This document shows positions 12,839 through 23,937 of a stretch of DNA of 47,524 nucleotides, piece by piece. Each line of letters starts with the position of its first letter. The first letter of the stretch is position 1. The DNA comes from Cupriavidus basilensis (GTDB lineage Bacteria; Pseudomonadota; Gammaproteobacteria; Burkholderiales; Burkholderiaceae), in NCBI RefSeq assembly GCF_029335485.1, contig NZ_JARJLM010000360.1, forward strand, positions 1-47,524, in the 5' to 3' direction. The notes under the pieces are model-generated. The model searched no databases. It worked only from the letters and a program-made list of their open reading frames with translations, and was not told the origin of the DNA. The position numbers and the translations under genes are program-made.

Positions 12839-13966
12839 TCAGCTCACGAGTGCCTTGCCATTGCGCACAAACGGCAGTTTAACCACAGTCGCGGCGAGTT
12901 TGCGGTCGCGGATCTCGACCTGCACCTCGGCGCCGATGGCCACATCGCGCGGCAGGCGGGCAAAAGCGATGGATTGGGACAGCGACGGGCTGAAGGTGCC
13001 GCTGGTGATCTCGCCGTCGCCGGCGGGGGTGATGACCTTCTGATGGGCGCGCAGCACGCCGCCTTTATCGCGCAGGATCAGGCCGACGAACTGCTGGGTC
13101 TGGCCCGCGGCGACCAGCGCCGCCTTGCCGGTGAAGTCGCGTTCGCTTTGCAGGTCCACGGTCCAGGCCAGGCCGGCGTTGAGCGGCGAAGTGTGGATAT
13201 CCATGTCCTGCCCGTACAGGTTCATGCCGGCTTCCAGGCGCAGCGTGTCGCGCGCGCCCAGGCCGGCCGGCGCCACGCCGGCGGCGATCAGCTTTTCCCA
13301 CAGGCCAGCGACGTTCGCGGCGGGCACCACCAGTTCGAAGCCGTCTTCGCCGGTGTAACCGGTGCGCGCGACCATGACTTCGCCCAGGGCGGGGTCCTGC
13401 ACCACCACGGCGTTGAACGGCTTCAGGGCTTCGCTGGGCTGCGTGGAGGGAAAGGCGCTCCAGACCTTGGCGCGGGCGTTGGGGCCCTGCACGGCGACGA
13501 TGGCCAGCGGCGCGACGCCATCGGGGGCGTTGTCGCCGCGGCGCGGGGTGATTTTCACGCCGCTGTTGGTGGCGGCGTTGCGGGCCGCAATCCATTCGAT
13601 ATCGTTGTTCGCGGTGCCGGCGTTGACCACCAGGCGGAACCGGTCTTCGGCGAAGAAGTAGACGATCAGGTCGTCGATGACGCCGCCCTTTTCGTCGAGC
13701 ATGCAGGAGTACAACGCCTTGCCCGGCGTTTGCAGCTTGTCCACATTGTTGGCCAGCAGGCCGCGCAGGAAGGCACGCACGTGCACGCCATCGAGATCGA
13801 CCACGCACATGTGGGAGACATCGAACATGCCGGCATCGCCGCGCACGGCCTTGTGTTCCTCGATCTGGGAGCCGTAGTTGACCGGCATGTCCCAGCCGCC
13901 GAAATCGACCATGCGGGCGCCGAGGGCGCGGTGGATAGCATTGAGGGGCGTGGCCTGGAGCGTCAT
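12839..13966 (-). CDS. gcvT: Aminomethyltransferase, T protein
   Basis: A 375-residue tetrahydrofolate-dependent aminomethyltransferase of the glycine cleavage system. It begins [33 protein letters not shown], typical of the folate-binding N-terminal domain. [18 protein letters not shown] and the C-terminal barrel segment FTGKAAL also match. MTLQATPL is chosen over an upstream in-frame ATG because GAGG sits seven bases before it. It is the first gene behind the glycine riboswitch and its terminator. Confidence 0.96.
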   Translation of the reverse strand: MTLQATPLNAIHRALGARMVDFGGWDMPVNYGSQIEEHKAVRGDAGMFDVSHMCVVDLDGVHVRAFLRGLLANNVDKLQTPGKALYSCMLDEKGGVIDDLIVYFFAEDRFRLVVNAGTANNDIEWIAARNAATNSGVKITPRRGDNAPDGVAPLAIVAVQGPNARAKVWSAFPSTQPSEALKPFNAVVVQDPALGEVMVARTGYTGEDGFELVVPAANVAGLWEKLIAAGVAPAGLGARDTLRLEAGMNLYGQDMDIHTSPLNAGLAWTVDLQSERDFTGKAALVAAGQTQQFVGLILRDKGGVLRAHQKVITPAGDGEITSGTFSPSLSQSIAFARLPRDVAIGAEVQVEIRDRKLAATVVKLPFVRNGKALVS

Positions 13967-14004
13967 GGAATCCTCGGGGGAAGGCAAATCTCGGTTCGAA
14001 AACG

Positions 14005-14072
14005 AAAAAAGGGCCATCCGCCACAGGATTCGACGCGCATGGCGCTGCCAAATCCGCTGCGGCGGATGACCC
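14005..14072 (-). terminator. Riboswitch expression platform: intrinsic terminator
   Basis: In the minus-strand RNA, GGGUCAUCCGCC (14072-14061) pairs over 12 bp, with one G-U, with GGCGGAUGGCCC (14022-14011), immediately followed by U6. The 5' arm begins right after the P1 stem of the second aptamer. A competing local hairpin, AUCCGC-CGCA-GCGGAU (14067-14052), uses the same 5' arm and would free the transcript to reach gcvT. Confidence 0.75.
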
Positions 14073-14312
14073 CTCTGTCCTCGATACCTGAGAGATTACA
14101 AGGCGGGTCCGGTTGGGCCCGGGCCTTGCGCGCCCCTTCGGTGGGCACGCTCACCATCTATTCGACCATGTCGAAAAATGGCGGGTGCCGCTCTCCAGAG
14201 TACGGCGTGCATCGTGTGCCTGTTGCAAGCCGATCCAACCAGTCCATGGTGCCTGAGAGTTTTCGGGTGATACCCCTTCGGCGGCGCAGGATTCGCGCGC
14301 TCTCCCGGTCGG
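14073..14312 (-). ncRNA. Tandem glycine riboswitch upstream of gcvTHP
   Basis: Two glycine aptamers on the minus strand. Aptamer I (about 14312-14235) has the P1 arms CCGACC/GGTTGG, GGGAGAGC, the GCCGAAGGGG core and CTCTCAGGCACC. Aptamer II (about 14200-14073) has CTCTG/CAGAG P1 arms, GGAGAGC, ACCGAAGGGGC, CTCTCAGGTA and the terminal GGACAGAG. These are the conserved signatures of the class. The linker is about 34 bases. Glycine binding is expected to turn on the cleavage operon; the adjoining terminator is listed separately. Confidence 0.95.
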
Positions 14313-14405
14313 ATGCGCGCAATTTACGGGAGCGCCCCGGCTTTGTCAACGCGGTCCGCGCCGACCCCGGCGCCATGGGAACGGCGCAAGGGCAGGGCGG
14401 CTCGC

Positions 14406-14636
14406 CTACCTCCTGCGAGGGTTGTCGGTCGTGACGTTACCGATCACGCCGCCAACCGCGGCGCCGCCGAGCGTGCCCAGCGCGTCACCGCCGGTCAGCA
14501 CCGCACCGCCGACCGCGCCCACGCCGGCGCCGATCGCGGTGTTACGTTGCTTGGGACTCATGTCGGCACAGCCGGCCATGCTCGCTACCGCGATACCGAT
14601 CAAGGCCACCTTGCCCAGGGATTGCAGGGTCTTCAT
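14406..14636 (-). CDS. Small glycine-zipper lipoprotein
   Basis: A 76-residue protein with a lipoprotein signal ending IAVASMAGCADM (lipobox cysteine near residue 22). A glycine-zipper membrane hairpin follows: AIGAGVGAVGGAVLTGGDAL, then LGGAAVGGVIG. Such proteins are usually outer-membrane-associated small lipoproteins induced by envelope stress. The start MKTLQSLGKV gives a normal signal length. It stands alone just upstream of the riboswitch, on the same strand. Confidence 0.8.
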   Translation of the reverse strand: MKTLQSLGKVALIGIAVASMAGCADMSPKQRNTAIGAGVGAVGGAVLTGGDALGTLGGAAVGGVIGNVTTDNPRRR

Positions 14637-14864
14637 GATTCGCTCCAATGTATCGTGACATGCATCCGGCACGCAGCGCACACGTGCGGACATGAAAATT
14701 AGACGGTGCCGGCATGCCCATGGCTCCGGACCTTACGAAGTGTTACTTCCTCCCTGCCGGGCCACTTTCATTGCCGCGGAGGCGCCTCGGCCGCGTGTTA
14801 GCATCCACCCTCCGCCCAGCCAGCGCGCGCCTCCGCGTTGCACATCCGTCACTTCCCGCCACGT

Positions 14865-16955
<2,091 letters not shown>

Positions 16956-17142
16956 GCCGGCCATGCCCCGCGCCGGCACGGCGTACAAAGTCGATACATC
17001 GTCATACAAGGAAGACAAGACCTCGGCATGCGGCACGCATAACATCACCGATGCCCGGCTCGTTTCTTGAGCGGGCGCCGCGCCGATTCGTCCCTTCGTC
17101 TCGGCGTGGCCGGGCAGCATGCCCGACTTCTTCCCTGTTCAG

Positions 17143-17177
17143 CGCCTCCGCACTTCAGTGTCCGGGGGCGTTTTTTT
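17143..17177 (+). terminator. Intrinsic terminator downstream of rep
   Basis: CGCCTCCG pairs with CGGGGGCG (8 bp, one G-T), with the loop itself able to form CAC-TTCA-GTG, followed by T7. It is 188 bases after the rep stop, with no gene in between. Confidence 0.75.
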
Positions 17178-17238
17178 GGCGCTGCCGCCGGGCCGCGAGA
17201 CCGGGAAAGCGGCGGCGGATGCCAAAGCCGGATCCAGG

Positions 17239-18006
17239 TCAGGCGCGCACGATTCCCACCGTGAACTCGCCTTCCAGCGTGCCCAAGGCATCCTGCAGCC
17301 GCCGTACCCGCACCAGGCCCGGGTGCGTGCCCGCAATCGGGTCCTGGCTGTTCAGGAACGGCGAGGCGCCGCGCGCGCGGTAGGCGGGATGGCCGAGATG
17401 CACTTCGCGGTTCAGCGTCTCGTCGAAGAACAGCTGGCTGGTCAGCACCTCCCTCTGGCCCAGATGGATCTTGAGATGGATATGCACCGCGCGTGGCGCG
17501 TACCAGCCGGGATAGATCGTCACGAATCGGGCGCTGCCATCGGCCCCGGTGGGCTGCACGCCCCGCAGGAAGCGCGCGGCGCTGGTGGGCGCGGCATGCA
17601 TGCCGCCTCCGCCGTGGGCGCCGCCGGGCGACGGCGGCATGCTGGCCAGGTCATAGCCGCTATAGCTGCCGCCGGCATCGCAATGCCAGATGCTTGCCTG
17701 CGCGCCTTCTACCGGCGCGCAGCCGCGGCCGGTATCCAGCACGATCAGCCGCAGCCGTAGCAACTGGCCCGGGCGGCCATCCCGGATATCGCTGCGCACC
17801 AGCGCCTGGTCGATATAGAAGGGCCCCTCGGTCAGGGCAGGAGTCAGCAGGCAGGCCGCCGGCGCGGGCTGCGCGGCAGGCAGTGGCCGGGCCGCGGGAT
17901 TGCCGGCCCATCCCGCCACACCGGCGCCGAGCACGCCACCGAGAAAGCGGCGGCGTCCGGCGCTGGCGGCCTCGTCGCCGGGGTGAACGTGGTCTTTACT
18001 GCGCAT
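17239..18006 (-). CDS. Tat-exported intradiol ring-cleavage dioxygenase-like protein
   Basis: A 255-residue protein with a twin-arginine signal (GRRRFLGGVLGAGVAG, residues 17-32). An intradiol dioxygenase core follows: LTEGPFYIDQALVRSDIRDG, ASIWHCDAGGSYSGYD, GWYAPRAVHIHLKI. The Tyr/Tyr/His/His Fe(III) ligand set is represented by SYSGYD, GWYAP and HIH. Unlike catechol dioxygenases of aromatic degradation it is exported and not in a catabolic operon, so its substrate is unknown. Its start overlaps the end of the upstream LTXXQ gene by 11 bases, indicating coupled translation. Confidence 0.8.
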   Translation of the reverse strand: MRSKDHVHPGDEAASAGRRRFLGGVLGAGVAGWAGNPAARPLPAAQPAPAACLLTPALTEGPFYIDQALVRSDIRDGRPGQLLRLRLIVLDTGRGCAPVEGAQASIWHCDAGGSYSGYDLASMPPSPGGAHGGGGMHAAPTSAARFLRGVQPTGADGSARFVTIYPGWYAPRAVHIHLKIHLGQREVLTSQLFFDETLNREVHLGHPAYRARGASPFLNSQDPIAGTHPGLVRVRRLQDALGTLEGEFTVGIVRA

Positions 18007-18652
18007 CGCGTTTTCCTTGCCAGCGCGGGGCCGCAGCGCCGGGTACGTCGTCAGGGCCAGGCGCGGCAAAGGCGCAAGGCATTGGCCCCGGTCCGGGCCT
18101 CCTGCCGGTCATGGGCCCGGGCCCTTCTGCCATTGCACCGTGAAAGAGGCCGGGGGGCATCGGCCCGAACGGGCCCGCGGGCGCCAATCCCAGCCAGCGG
18201 GCGCCTTCCGGCATGGCGCGCAGGTGTTTGCGCTGGCCTGGATCCAGACTTTCGTCAAAGGCAATCCAGCGGTCGCGCACGGCGCGGCGATCCTTGTCGA
18301 GGGCATCGTGCAGGCGGTCTTCGCGCTCCGCGCGGGCGCGCAGCGACGACGCCGGCGCATCTGCCGCATCCGGGTCGCCGCCCTCGCGGATCAGGCGTGC
18401 ACGCAGTTCCAGCGCATGGGCATGCGCTTCGCGCGCGGCGGCGCGGGCGGCTTGCCACAGGGCGGTCTGGGCCGGCGTCAGTGCCAGCGCGTCGCGCAGC
18501 GACACTGGCACCGGCGGCTGGGCCGGCCCGGGCAGTGCCGGCGCGCCGGTCTGCAGCGCGTGCGCGGGCAGCGCCATGGCGCCGGCGGCGCAGAGTACGC
18601 CGAGAGAAACGAGGGTGCGCAGGCGGGGCAGCAAGGCTTGTGGCTGGGTCAT
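17996..18652 (-). CDS. Periplasmic LTXXQ (Spy/CpxP-like) protein
   Basis: A 218-residue exported protein. The signal peptide runs to about ALPAHA. Two LTXXQ-type motifs follow (ALTPAQTALW and SLDPGQRKHL) around a charged helical middle, the Spy/CpxP/heavy-metal sensor pattern. The C-terminal quarter is unusual: rich in Gly, Pro and Met (GPFGPMPPG, GPGPMTG). The start MTQPQALL follows GGAG. It is divergent from a response regulator/sensor kinase pair, as cpxP and zraP are from their kinases, so it may be a target or feedback partner of that system. Confidence 0.65.
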   Translation of the reverse strand: MTQPQALLPRLRTLVSLGVLCAAGAMALPAHALQTGAPALPGPAQPPVPVSLRDALALTPAQTALWQAARAAAREAHAHALELRARLIREGGDPDAADAPASSLRARAEREDRLHDALDKDRRAVRDRWIAFDESLDPGQRKHLRAMPEGARWLGLAPAGPFGPMPPGLFHGAMAEGPGPMTGRRPGPGPMPCAFAAPGPDDVPGAAAPRWQGKRDAQ

Positions 18653-19046
18653 AGGAGTCTCCATGGACGTCATGCGGGAGCGTTCCCCGGGCTTGCTGGC
18701 GCCATGCCGGCCCATGAAGCATAGTGGGCAATGGCAAGGCAAAGCGGCGACCGGATCGCCGGTATCCGGCGCAAGCGCGCCAAAGCAGCGGGTTAGCGAC
18801 ATGCCATCTTAGAAAAGCGCGCCCCGGCATGCTTGAGCGCTTGGTCAGCGAGCCGAAGCAATGCCGTACAAAGCGGCTGGCGGGCGCCGGCGCTTCGTAT
18901 CAGGATGGATACAAAGACGCCACACCGGGCCCATCAGCCAGGCGTGCAAGGCTGGTAGAGTGAATCCTGGCGGCAGCCAGCCGCAAGACCTGCCAACCTG
19001 CGGCCAACCTGCCGCCGCAAACCGTTGTAAAGCCTCCCGAATCCCG
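18653..19046. promoter_or_regulatory. Divergent intergenic region with repeated TACAAAG boxes
   Basis: 394 bases between the LTXXQ gene and the response regulator. Two exact TACAAAG copies (18867-18873 and 18910-18916) lie 43 bases apart, about four helical turns. The second overlaps the inverted repeat GTATC-AGGATG-GATAC (18897-18912). These are candidate response-regulator sites; nothing else is recognised here. Confidence 0.35.
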
Positions 19047-19799
19047 ATGGACCTATCTCCCGCTTCGCCCCTGCACCTGCTGATCGTCGACGACGACCCG
19101 CAGATCCGCTCCATGCTGGCCGAATACCTCGCCACCTTCGGCATCGAGGCCGACGGCGCGGAGGGCGGCGCCGCCATGCGCGCCGCCATGGCCGTGCGCG
19201 ACTACGACCTGGTGGTGCTCGATCTCTCGCTGCCCGGCGAAAACGGCCTGGCGCTGTGCCGGGAAATCCGCGAGCGCGGTGACCTGCCAGTCATCATGCT
19301 GACCGCGCGCACCGAACTGGCCGACCGCGTGGTCGGGCTGGAGGTCGGCGCGGACGACTACGTCACCAAGCCCTTCGAGATGCGTGAACTGGTGGCGCGC
19401 ATCCATACCGTGCTGCGCCGCAGCCGGGCCGCCGGTGCCAATGGCGGCAATGGCGGCGCCAGGCGCCCCCCCGCGGTCGGCGGCCACGAGTTGCGCTTCG
19501 GCAACTGGCGGCTGAACACCACGCTGCGCCAGCTGGTGGACGGCGAAGAGACCGTGGTGCCCTTGTCCAATGCCGAGTTTCGCTTGCTGCTGGCCTTTAT
19601 CGAGCATCCCAACCGCGTGCTCGACCGCGAACTCCTGATCAACCAGGCGCGCGGCCGCGATCTCGACGTGTTCGACCGCAGCATCGACCTGCTGGTCTCG
19701 CGCCTGCGCCAGAAGCTGCGCGACGACCCGCGCGACCCGACGCTGATCCGCACCGTCCGAGGCGAAGGCTATGTCTTCACCGGCACCGTCGAAGGCTGA
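19047..19799 (+). CDS. OmpR-family response regulator
   Basis: A 250-residue two-domain regulator. Receiver domain: acidic pocket DDD (15-17), phospho-acceptor Asp59 in VVLDLSLPG, Lys108 in YVTKPFE. A winged-helix DNA-binding domain (about 150-245) ends in LIRTVRGEGYVF. A Gly/Asn-rich linker (AGANGGNGGARRPP) joins the two. MDLSPASP is used as the start because the receiver fold begins ten residues later. It overlaps the sensor kinase gene by 29 bases, so the pair is co-expressed. Confidence 0.9.
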   Translation: MDLSPASPLHLLIVDDDPQIRSMLAEYLATFGIEADGAEGGAAMRAAMAVRDYDLVVLDLSLPGENGLALCREIRERGDLPVIMLTARTELADRVVGLEVGADDYVTKPFEMRELVARIHTVLRRSRAAGANGGNGGARRPPAVGGHELRFGNWRLNTTLRQLVDGEETVVPLSNAEFRLLLAFIEHPNRVLDRELLINQARGRDLDVFDRSIDLLVSRLRQKLRDDPRDPTLIRTVRGEGYVFTGTVEG

Positions 19800-20940
19800 G
19801 CGCGCGGGCTGGCTGGCCCGCCATGACTCGATGTTCGTGCGCCTGTTCCTGGTGATGGCGGCCATCATGCTGGCCGTGCATGTGCTCGGCGTCACGGTGA
19901 TCGAGAGCCTGTTCCCCCGTCCGGGATCGGGCGGGTTCCATTTCGTGCCTGGCAACGAACCGCCACCACCACCGCCGCCAGGCGAGTCCGCCCGGCCCGG
20001 CGCGCCGGGAGGCCCCCCGCCGCAGGGCGGGGCGTACCCGGGTAACGGGAACGCCGCCATGCCACGGCCGCCGCACCGCTCGCGCGTATTCGGCCCACCG
20101 CGCCTTGGCCTGCTGTTCCAGCTCGCCGCCATCATCGCCGCCTCCTGGGTGGGGGCGCGCCTGCTGGCCAGGCCAGTCCAGCGCCTTGCCAGCAGCGCGG
20201 GCCGGCTGGCCCAGGATGTGCATGCGCCGCCGCTGGACGAGGAGGGCGGCCCGGCCGAGGCGCGCGCCGCGGCCGAGGCCTTCAATCGCATGCAGCAGCG
20301 CATCCGCACGCAGCTGGCGCAGCAGTCGCGCTTCCTGGCCGCGGTATCGCATGACCTGCGCACGCCGCTCACGCGCATGAGCCTGCGCATCGAAGGTATC
20401 GACGACAGTCAGGTGCGCTATCGCCTGCGCCAGGACCTGGCGGAGATGAACGGCTTGATCGACGCGACCCTGTATTACCTGCGCGAGCGCGACGGCGCCG
20501 CCGTGCCGCGCCAGCGGGTGGATGTGGAGGCGCTGCTGCAGGCGGTGGTGGACGATGCCACCGAGATCGGCCAGGACGTTCGCCTGTCCGGTCACGCCGA
20601 GCCCTTGCTGGCCTATCCGGCCGAGCTGCGCCGCGCCGTGGTCAACCTGGTCGAGAACGCGCATCGCTACGGTGGCAGCGCCCGCATCGAGCTGACCGAC
20701 AGCCCCGAGCGCGTCGTGATCGATGTCTGCGACAGCGGTCCAGGCATCCCGGAGGAAGAAATGTCGCGTGTGCTGGAACCGTTCTACCGGCTCGAATCCT
20801 CGCGCAACCGCAGCACCGGCGGGGTCGGCATGGGCCTGGCGATTGCCGCCGATATCGTTGCGCGCCATGGGGGCGAACTCACGCTGGCAAACCGGCCGGA
20901 GGGCGGCCTGCGGGTACGGCTGGTGCTGCCGCGCGGCTGA
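19771..20940 (+). CDS. Sensor histidine kinase with Pro/Gly-rich periplasmic loop
   Basis: A 389-residue kinase: a membrane helix at about 23-45, a periplasmic segment of about 65 residues, a second helix at about 113-130, HAMP, then HisKA with His194 in AVSHDLRTPLTRM. The HATPase_c domain has N, G1 and G2 boxes (NLVENAHRYGG, DSGPGIPEEE, GVGMGLAI). The periplasmic segment is low-complexity: seven prolines in a row, then GESARPGAPGGPPPQGG. It probably lacks a folded sensor domain. Cognate partner of the overlapping response regulator. Confidence 0.9.
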   Translation: MSSPAPSKAERAGWLARHDSMFVRLFLVMAAIMLAVHVLGVTVIESLFPRPGSGGFHFVPGNEPPPPPPPGESARPGAPGGPPPQGGAYPGNGNAAMPRPPHRSRVFGPPRLGLLFQLAAIIAASWVGARLLARPVQRLASSAGRLAQDVHAPPLDEEGGPAEARAAAEAFNRMQQRIRTQLAQQSRFLAAVSHDLRTPLTRMSLRIEGIDDSQVRYRLRQDLAEMNGLIDATLYYLRERDGAAVPRQRVDVEALLQAVVDDATEIGQDVRLSGHAEPLLAYPAELRRAVVNLVENAHRYGGSARIELTDSPERVVIDVCDSGPGIPEEEMSRVLEPFYRLESSRNRSTGGVGMGLAIAADIVARHGGELTLANRPEGGLRVRLVLPRG

Positions 20941-20989
20941 ATGGCCGGGCGCCGCGCATGAAATCTGCCGGGATGTGTCCGGCCACAGC

Positions 20990-21031
20990 TTGACCCCGGT
21001 CAACGCGTGCGGGGACGGGGACCTCTACGAT
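20990..21031 (+). promoter_or_regulatory. FNR/Anr-type promoter of hemN
   Basis: TTGACCCCGGTCAA (20990-21003) is a perfect palindrome matching the FNR/Anr layout TTGAY-N4-RTCAA. A -10-like TACGAT lies at 21026-21031. The box is centred 41.5 bases before the start site this -10 predicts (about 21038), exactly the class II position. This supports oxygen-responsive activation. Confidence 0.7.
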
Positions 21032-21062
21032 GGATCATCGAATCCACCACGAAGGCCGCCCC

Positions 21063-22700
21063 ATGGCTGCGACTGCCCCCGCCACCGCTTGCGCTACGCC
21101 CACCACGCTTGCCAATGTCCCCGACCCCGTTGCCGGCCAGCCACGCAGCTGCTCCGGCAATTGCGGCGAAACCTGCACTCGCAGGCAGGCAGGCTCCACC
21201 GGCGCGCTGCCGCCTGACCAGCATGCCTTGTCGGATTTCCGGGCACTGGCCGGCCGCATGGACATCAACGGCCCGCGCTACACCTCCTACCCGACGGCGG
21301 ACCGCTTCCACGCCGGTTTTGGCGAGGCGGACTACCTCCAGGCGCTGGCCGATTGCGCTGCTGCGCCCGTCCCGGATTCCGGCCGGCTGGCCCCGTTGTC
21401 GCTCTATGTGCACGTGCCGTTCTGCGAGAACATCTGCTACTACTGCGGCTGCAACAAGATCATCACCAAGGATCACCGCCGCAGCGCGCGCTACGTGGAT
21501 TACCTCGCGCGCGAAATGGCGCTGGTGGCGCGGCAGCTCGGCACGCGCCGCGAGGTGATGCAGTCGCACTGGGGCGGCGGTACGCCGACCTTTCTCGATC
21601 CCGCCGAGATGCGCAGCGTGATGGACGCGCTGCACCGGCATTTCGACCTGCTGCCCGACGGCGAGCACTCCATCGAGATCGACCCTCGCCGGATCGGCGA
21701 CGCGCAGATGGCGTTGCTGGCCGAACTGGGCTTCAACCGTATCAGCCTGGGTGTGCAGGACTTCGACGCCGAGGTGCAGCGGGCGATCCACCGCGTACAG
21801 TCGCTGGCGGAAACGCAGGCCGTGGTCGACGCCGCCCGCAGGCTGGGTTTCCACTCGGTCAGCATGGACCTGATCTACGGCCTGCCGCACCAGACCACGG
21901 CGCGCTTTGCCGCCACCGTGGAACAGGTGCTGGCAATGCGTCCCGACCGGCTTTCGGTGTACAGCTACGCACACCTGCCGCACGTGTTCAAGCCGCAGCG
22001 CCGCATCGACGAAAGCGCGCTGCCCGCGCCGGCCGAAAAGCTCGACATCCTGGTCGGCACCATCGGACAACTCACCGCAGCAGGCTACGTCTATATCGGC
22101 ATGGACCATTTCGCACGGCCGGACGATGCGCTCGCCGTGGCCCAGCGCGAGGGCCGGCTGCAGCGTAATTTCCAGGGCTATTCCACCCATGCCGGCTACG
22201 ACCAGCTCGGCTTCGGCGTCTCATCGATCGGCGCCGTGGCAGGCCGCTACGTGCAGAATGCCCGCACGCTCGACGACTATTACGGCGCCCTCGACCAGGG
22301 TACGCTGCCGGTGATGCGTGGCTTCGCCATGCGAGGCGAGGATCACTTGCGCCGCGAGGTCATCGGTGCGCTGATGTGCAACGGCGTACTTGACGTGGCA
22401 GCGGTCGAAGCCCGCCATGGCATCGATTTCGCAGCGCACTTCGCTGACGAACTCGTCGAACTGTCGCGGCTGGCCGGGGAGGGCCTGGTGCGCTGCGAGC
22501 CCGGCCGCATCGCGGTGACGCCGCTCGGGAGATTGCTGGTACGCCGCCTGGCCATGGTGTTCGACAGCTACTTGCGCGAAGATGCCCGGCGGGCCGCAGC
22601 CGGCGGTCATGCCGTGGCTGCCGGAACGGGCCGGGGTGGCCAGGGCGCTGACACGGGTACGCCCGAGGCGGTACCGCTACGCTACTCGCGCGTGGTGTGA
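21063..22700 (+). CDS. hemN: Oxygen-independent coproporphyrinogen III oxidase
   Basis: A 545-residue radical-SAM enzyme that decarboxylates coproporphyrinogen III to protoporphyrinogen IX without oxygen. [12 protein letters not shown] precedes the cluster motif [10 protein letters not shown] (Cys121, Cys125, Cys128), and [16 protein letters not shown] and YGLPHQT follow. It is longer than E. coli HemN (457): an extra N-terminal stretch carries CSGNCGETC (Cys30, Cys34, Cys38), and a Gly/Ala tail ends it. The start at 21063 follows GAAGG and lies after the predicted transcription start; the ATG at 21030 would lie upstream of it. Confidence 0.93.
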   Translation: MAATAPATACATPTTLANVPDPVAGQPRSCSGNCGETCTRRQAGSTGALPPDQHALSDFRALAGRMDINGPRYTSYPTADRFHAGFGEADYLQALADCAAAPVPDSGRLAPLSLYVHVPFCENICYYCGCNKIITKDHRRSARYVDYLAREMALVARQLGTRREVMQSHWGGGTPTFLDPAEMRSVMDALHRHFDLLPDGEHSIEIDPRRIGDAQMALLAELGFNRISLGVQDFDAEVQRAIHRVQSLAETQAVVDAARRLGFHSVSMDLIYGLPHQTTARFAATVEQVLAMRPDRLSVYSYAHLPHVFKPQRRIDESALPAPAEKLDILVGTIGQLTAAGYVYIGMDHFARPDDALAVAQREGRLQRNFQGYSTHAGYDQLGFGVSSIGAVAGRYVQNARTLDDYYGALDQGTLPVMRGFAMRGEDHLRREVIGALMCNGVLDVAAVEARHGIDFAAHFADELVELSRLAGEGLVRCEPGRIAVTPLGRLLVRRLAMVFDSYLREDARRAAAGGHAVAAGTGRGGQGADTGTPEAVPLRYSRVV

Positions 22701-22773
22701 GGGCCTGAAAGCAACGCCCGGGCGTCCCGCCATACCGGATACGCTTCCCGGCGCCCGATAGCGGCGCCCACAA

Positions 22774-22807
22774 GAAAAAGCCCGCGGTATGCCGCGGGCT
22801 TTTTTTC
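22774..22807. terminator. Bidirectional terminator between hemN and the cytochrome gene
   Basis: AAAAAGCCCGCGG-TATG-CCGCGGGCTTTTTTT: a perfect GC stem with A-rich 5' and T-rich 3' flanks, between two convergent genes. It should stop transcripts from both sides. Confidence 0.9.
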
Positions 22808-22854
22808 GGGCCTTGCCGCGGCTTGCGCCACGGTGGCCAGGAATGACCGGCTGA

Positions 22855-23709
22855 TTACTTCGAAGCGTTGGCCATGTAGTCGACTGCGGCCATCACGTCG
22901 GCGTCCGGGCCGGCGTAGCCACCCTTCGGCGGCATCACGCCCTTGCCCTTCAGCGCGAAGGCGTGCACTGCGTCCATGCCTTCCTTCAGGCGCGGAGCCC
23001 AGGCAGTCTTGTCGCCGAACTTCGGCGCACCGGCAACGCCGGCGGCGTGGCAGGCGGCACAGACCTGTTCGTAGACCTTCTTGCCCACTTCGGCGGAAGC
23101 CGGCGCGGCCGCGGCTGCGGCCGCCGGGGCGGCGGTTGCTTCAGCGGCGGCGGGAGCGCCTGCGGCCGAGGCGGCGGCACCCGTAGCGGCAGCAGCCGGC
23201 GCGGCGGGTTCGGGGAACTTGGCACCGCCCGCATCGGCCATGAAGACCACGGCGCGGCCGAGTTCGTAGTCGGTGTAGTCGTCGGCGGTGGTGCCGGCGC
23301 GGGCCTGCATGGCGCCCTTGCCGTGCAGCACGGAGTTCAGCAGGCCGTCGAAGCCCTGGCCGATACGCGCAGCCCAGTCACCGGCATTGCTGTACTTGGG
23401 CGCGCCGGCGGCACCGGTGGCGTGGCAGGCAGCGCAGACTTCCTTGTAAACCTGTTCGCCTGTCTTGAAGACACGCGGTGCGTTGGGGTCCTTCAGTTCG
23501 AGCGAGGCAACCGGCTTGATGCGGTCGTTGACGGCTTCCACGGTGGCCGTGGCGCCGGCGCCTTCCTTGGAGCCGTGTCCGACAAAGTTGACCAGCAGGA
23601 TGATCACGATGATCGGCACCAGGAAGGCGGCAATCACCACAGCGATCAGCTGCTTGGGGGTCTTGATGGGAGACTCGTGTTCGTCTTGTGCGTTATGGAC
23701 GTCGCTCAT
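22855..23709 (-). CDS. Membrane-anchored diheme cytochrome c (c5 type)
   Basis: A 284-residue protein with one N-terminal membrane anchor (about residues 21-42) and two periplasmic cytochrome c domains. The heme sites are VCAACHATG (Cys92, Cys95, His96) and VCAACHAAG (Cys217, Cys220, His221). GAMQ and GVMPP supply likely methionine ligands. The domains are joined by a 40-residue Ala/Pro linker (about 167-206). Probably an electron shuttle between the respiratory chain and a terminal oxidase or reductase. ATG at 23709 follows a GAG-containing site; a TTG two codons upstream is less likely. Confidence 0.88.
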   Translation of the reverse strand: MSDVHNAQDEHESPIKTPKQLIAVVIAAFLVPIIVIILLVNFVGHGSKEGAGATATVEAVNDRIKPVASLELKDPNAPRVFKTGEQVYKEVCAACHATGAAGAPKYSNAGDWAARIGQGFDGLLNSVLHGKGAMQARAGTTADDYTDYELGRAVVFMADAGGAKFPEPAAPAAAATGAAASAAGAPAAAEATAAPAAAAAAAPASAEVGKKVYEQVCAACHAAGVAGAPKFGDKTAWAPRLKEGMDAVHAFALKGKGVMPPKGGYAGPDADVMAAVDYMANASK

Positions 23710-23937
23710 ACTCAACTCTCAATTTTGCAGGAAACCTGTGGCCGCTCGCGCTCGGCTGCTTGTGTGGCCGCATGCCCAGTGGCCAATCCCCCCGGCCAGT
23801 TGCGTGCATCGGACTGTTATTCGGTGCCAACCGTCCCCAACCATCCCCAACAGGGCCAGCTGCGCAGGGTGCGCCACTACCATCCACCCGCCTCATGTGG
23901 ACGCTGCGCAGCCCCGTTTTTGCACAAATAACTCGCG

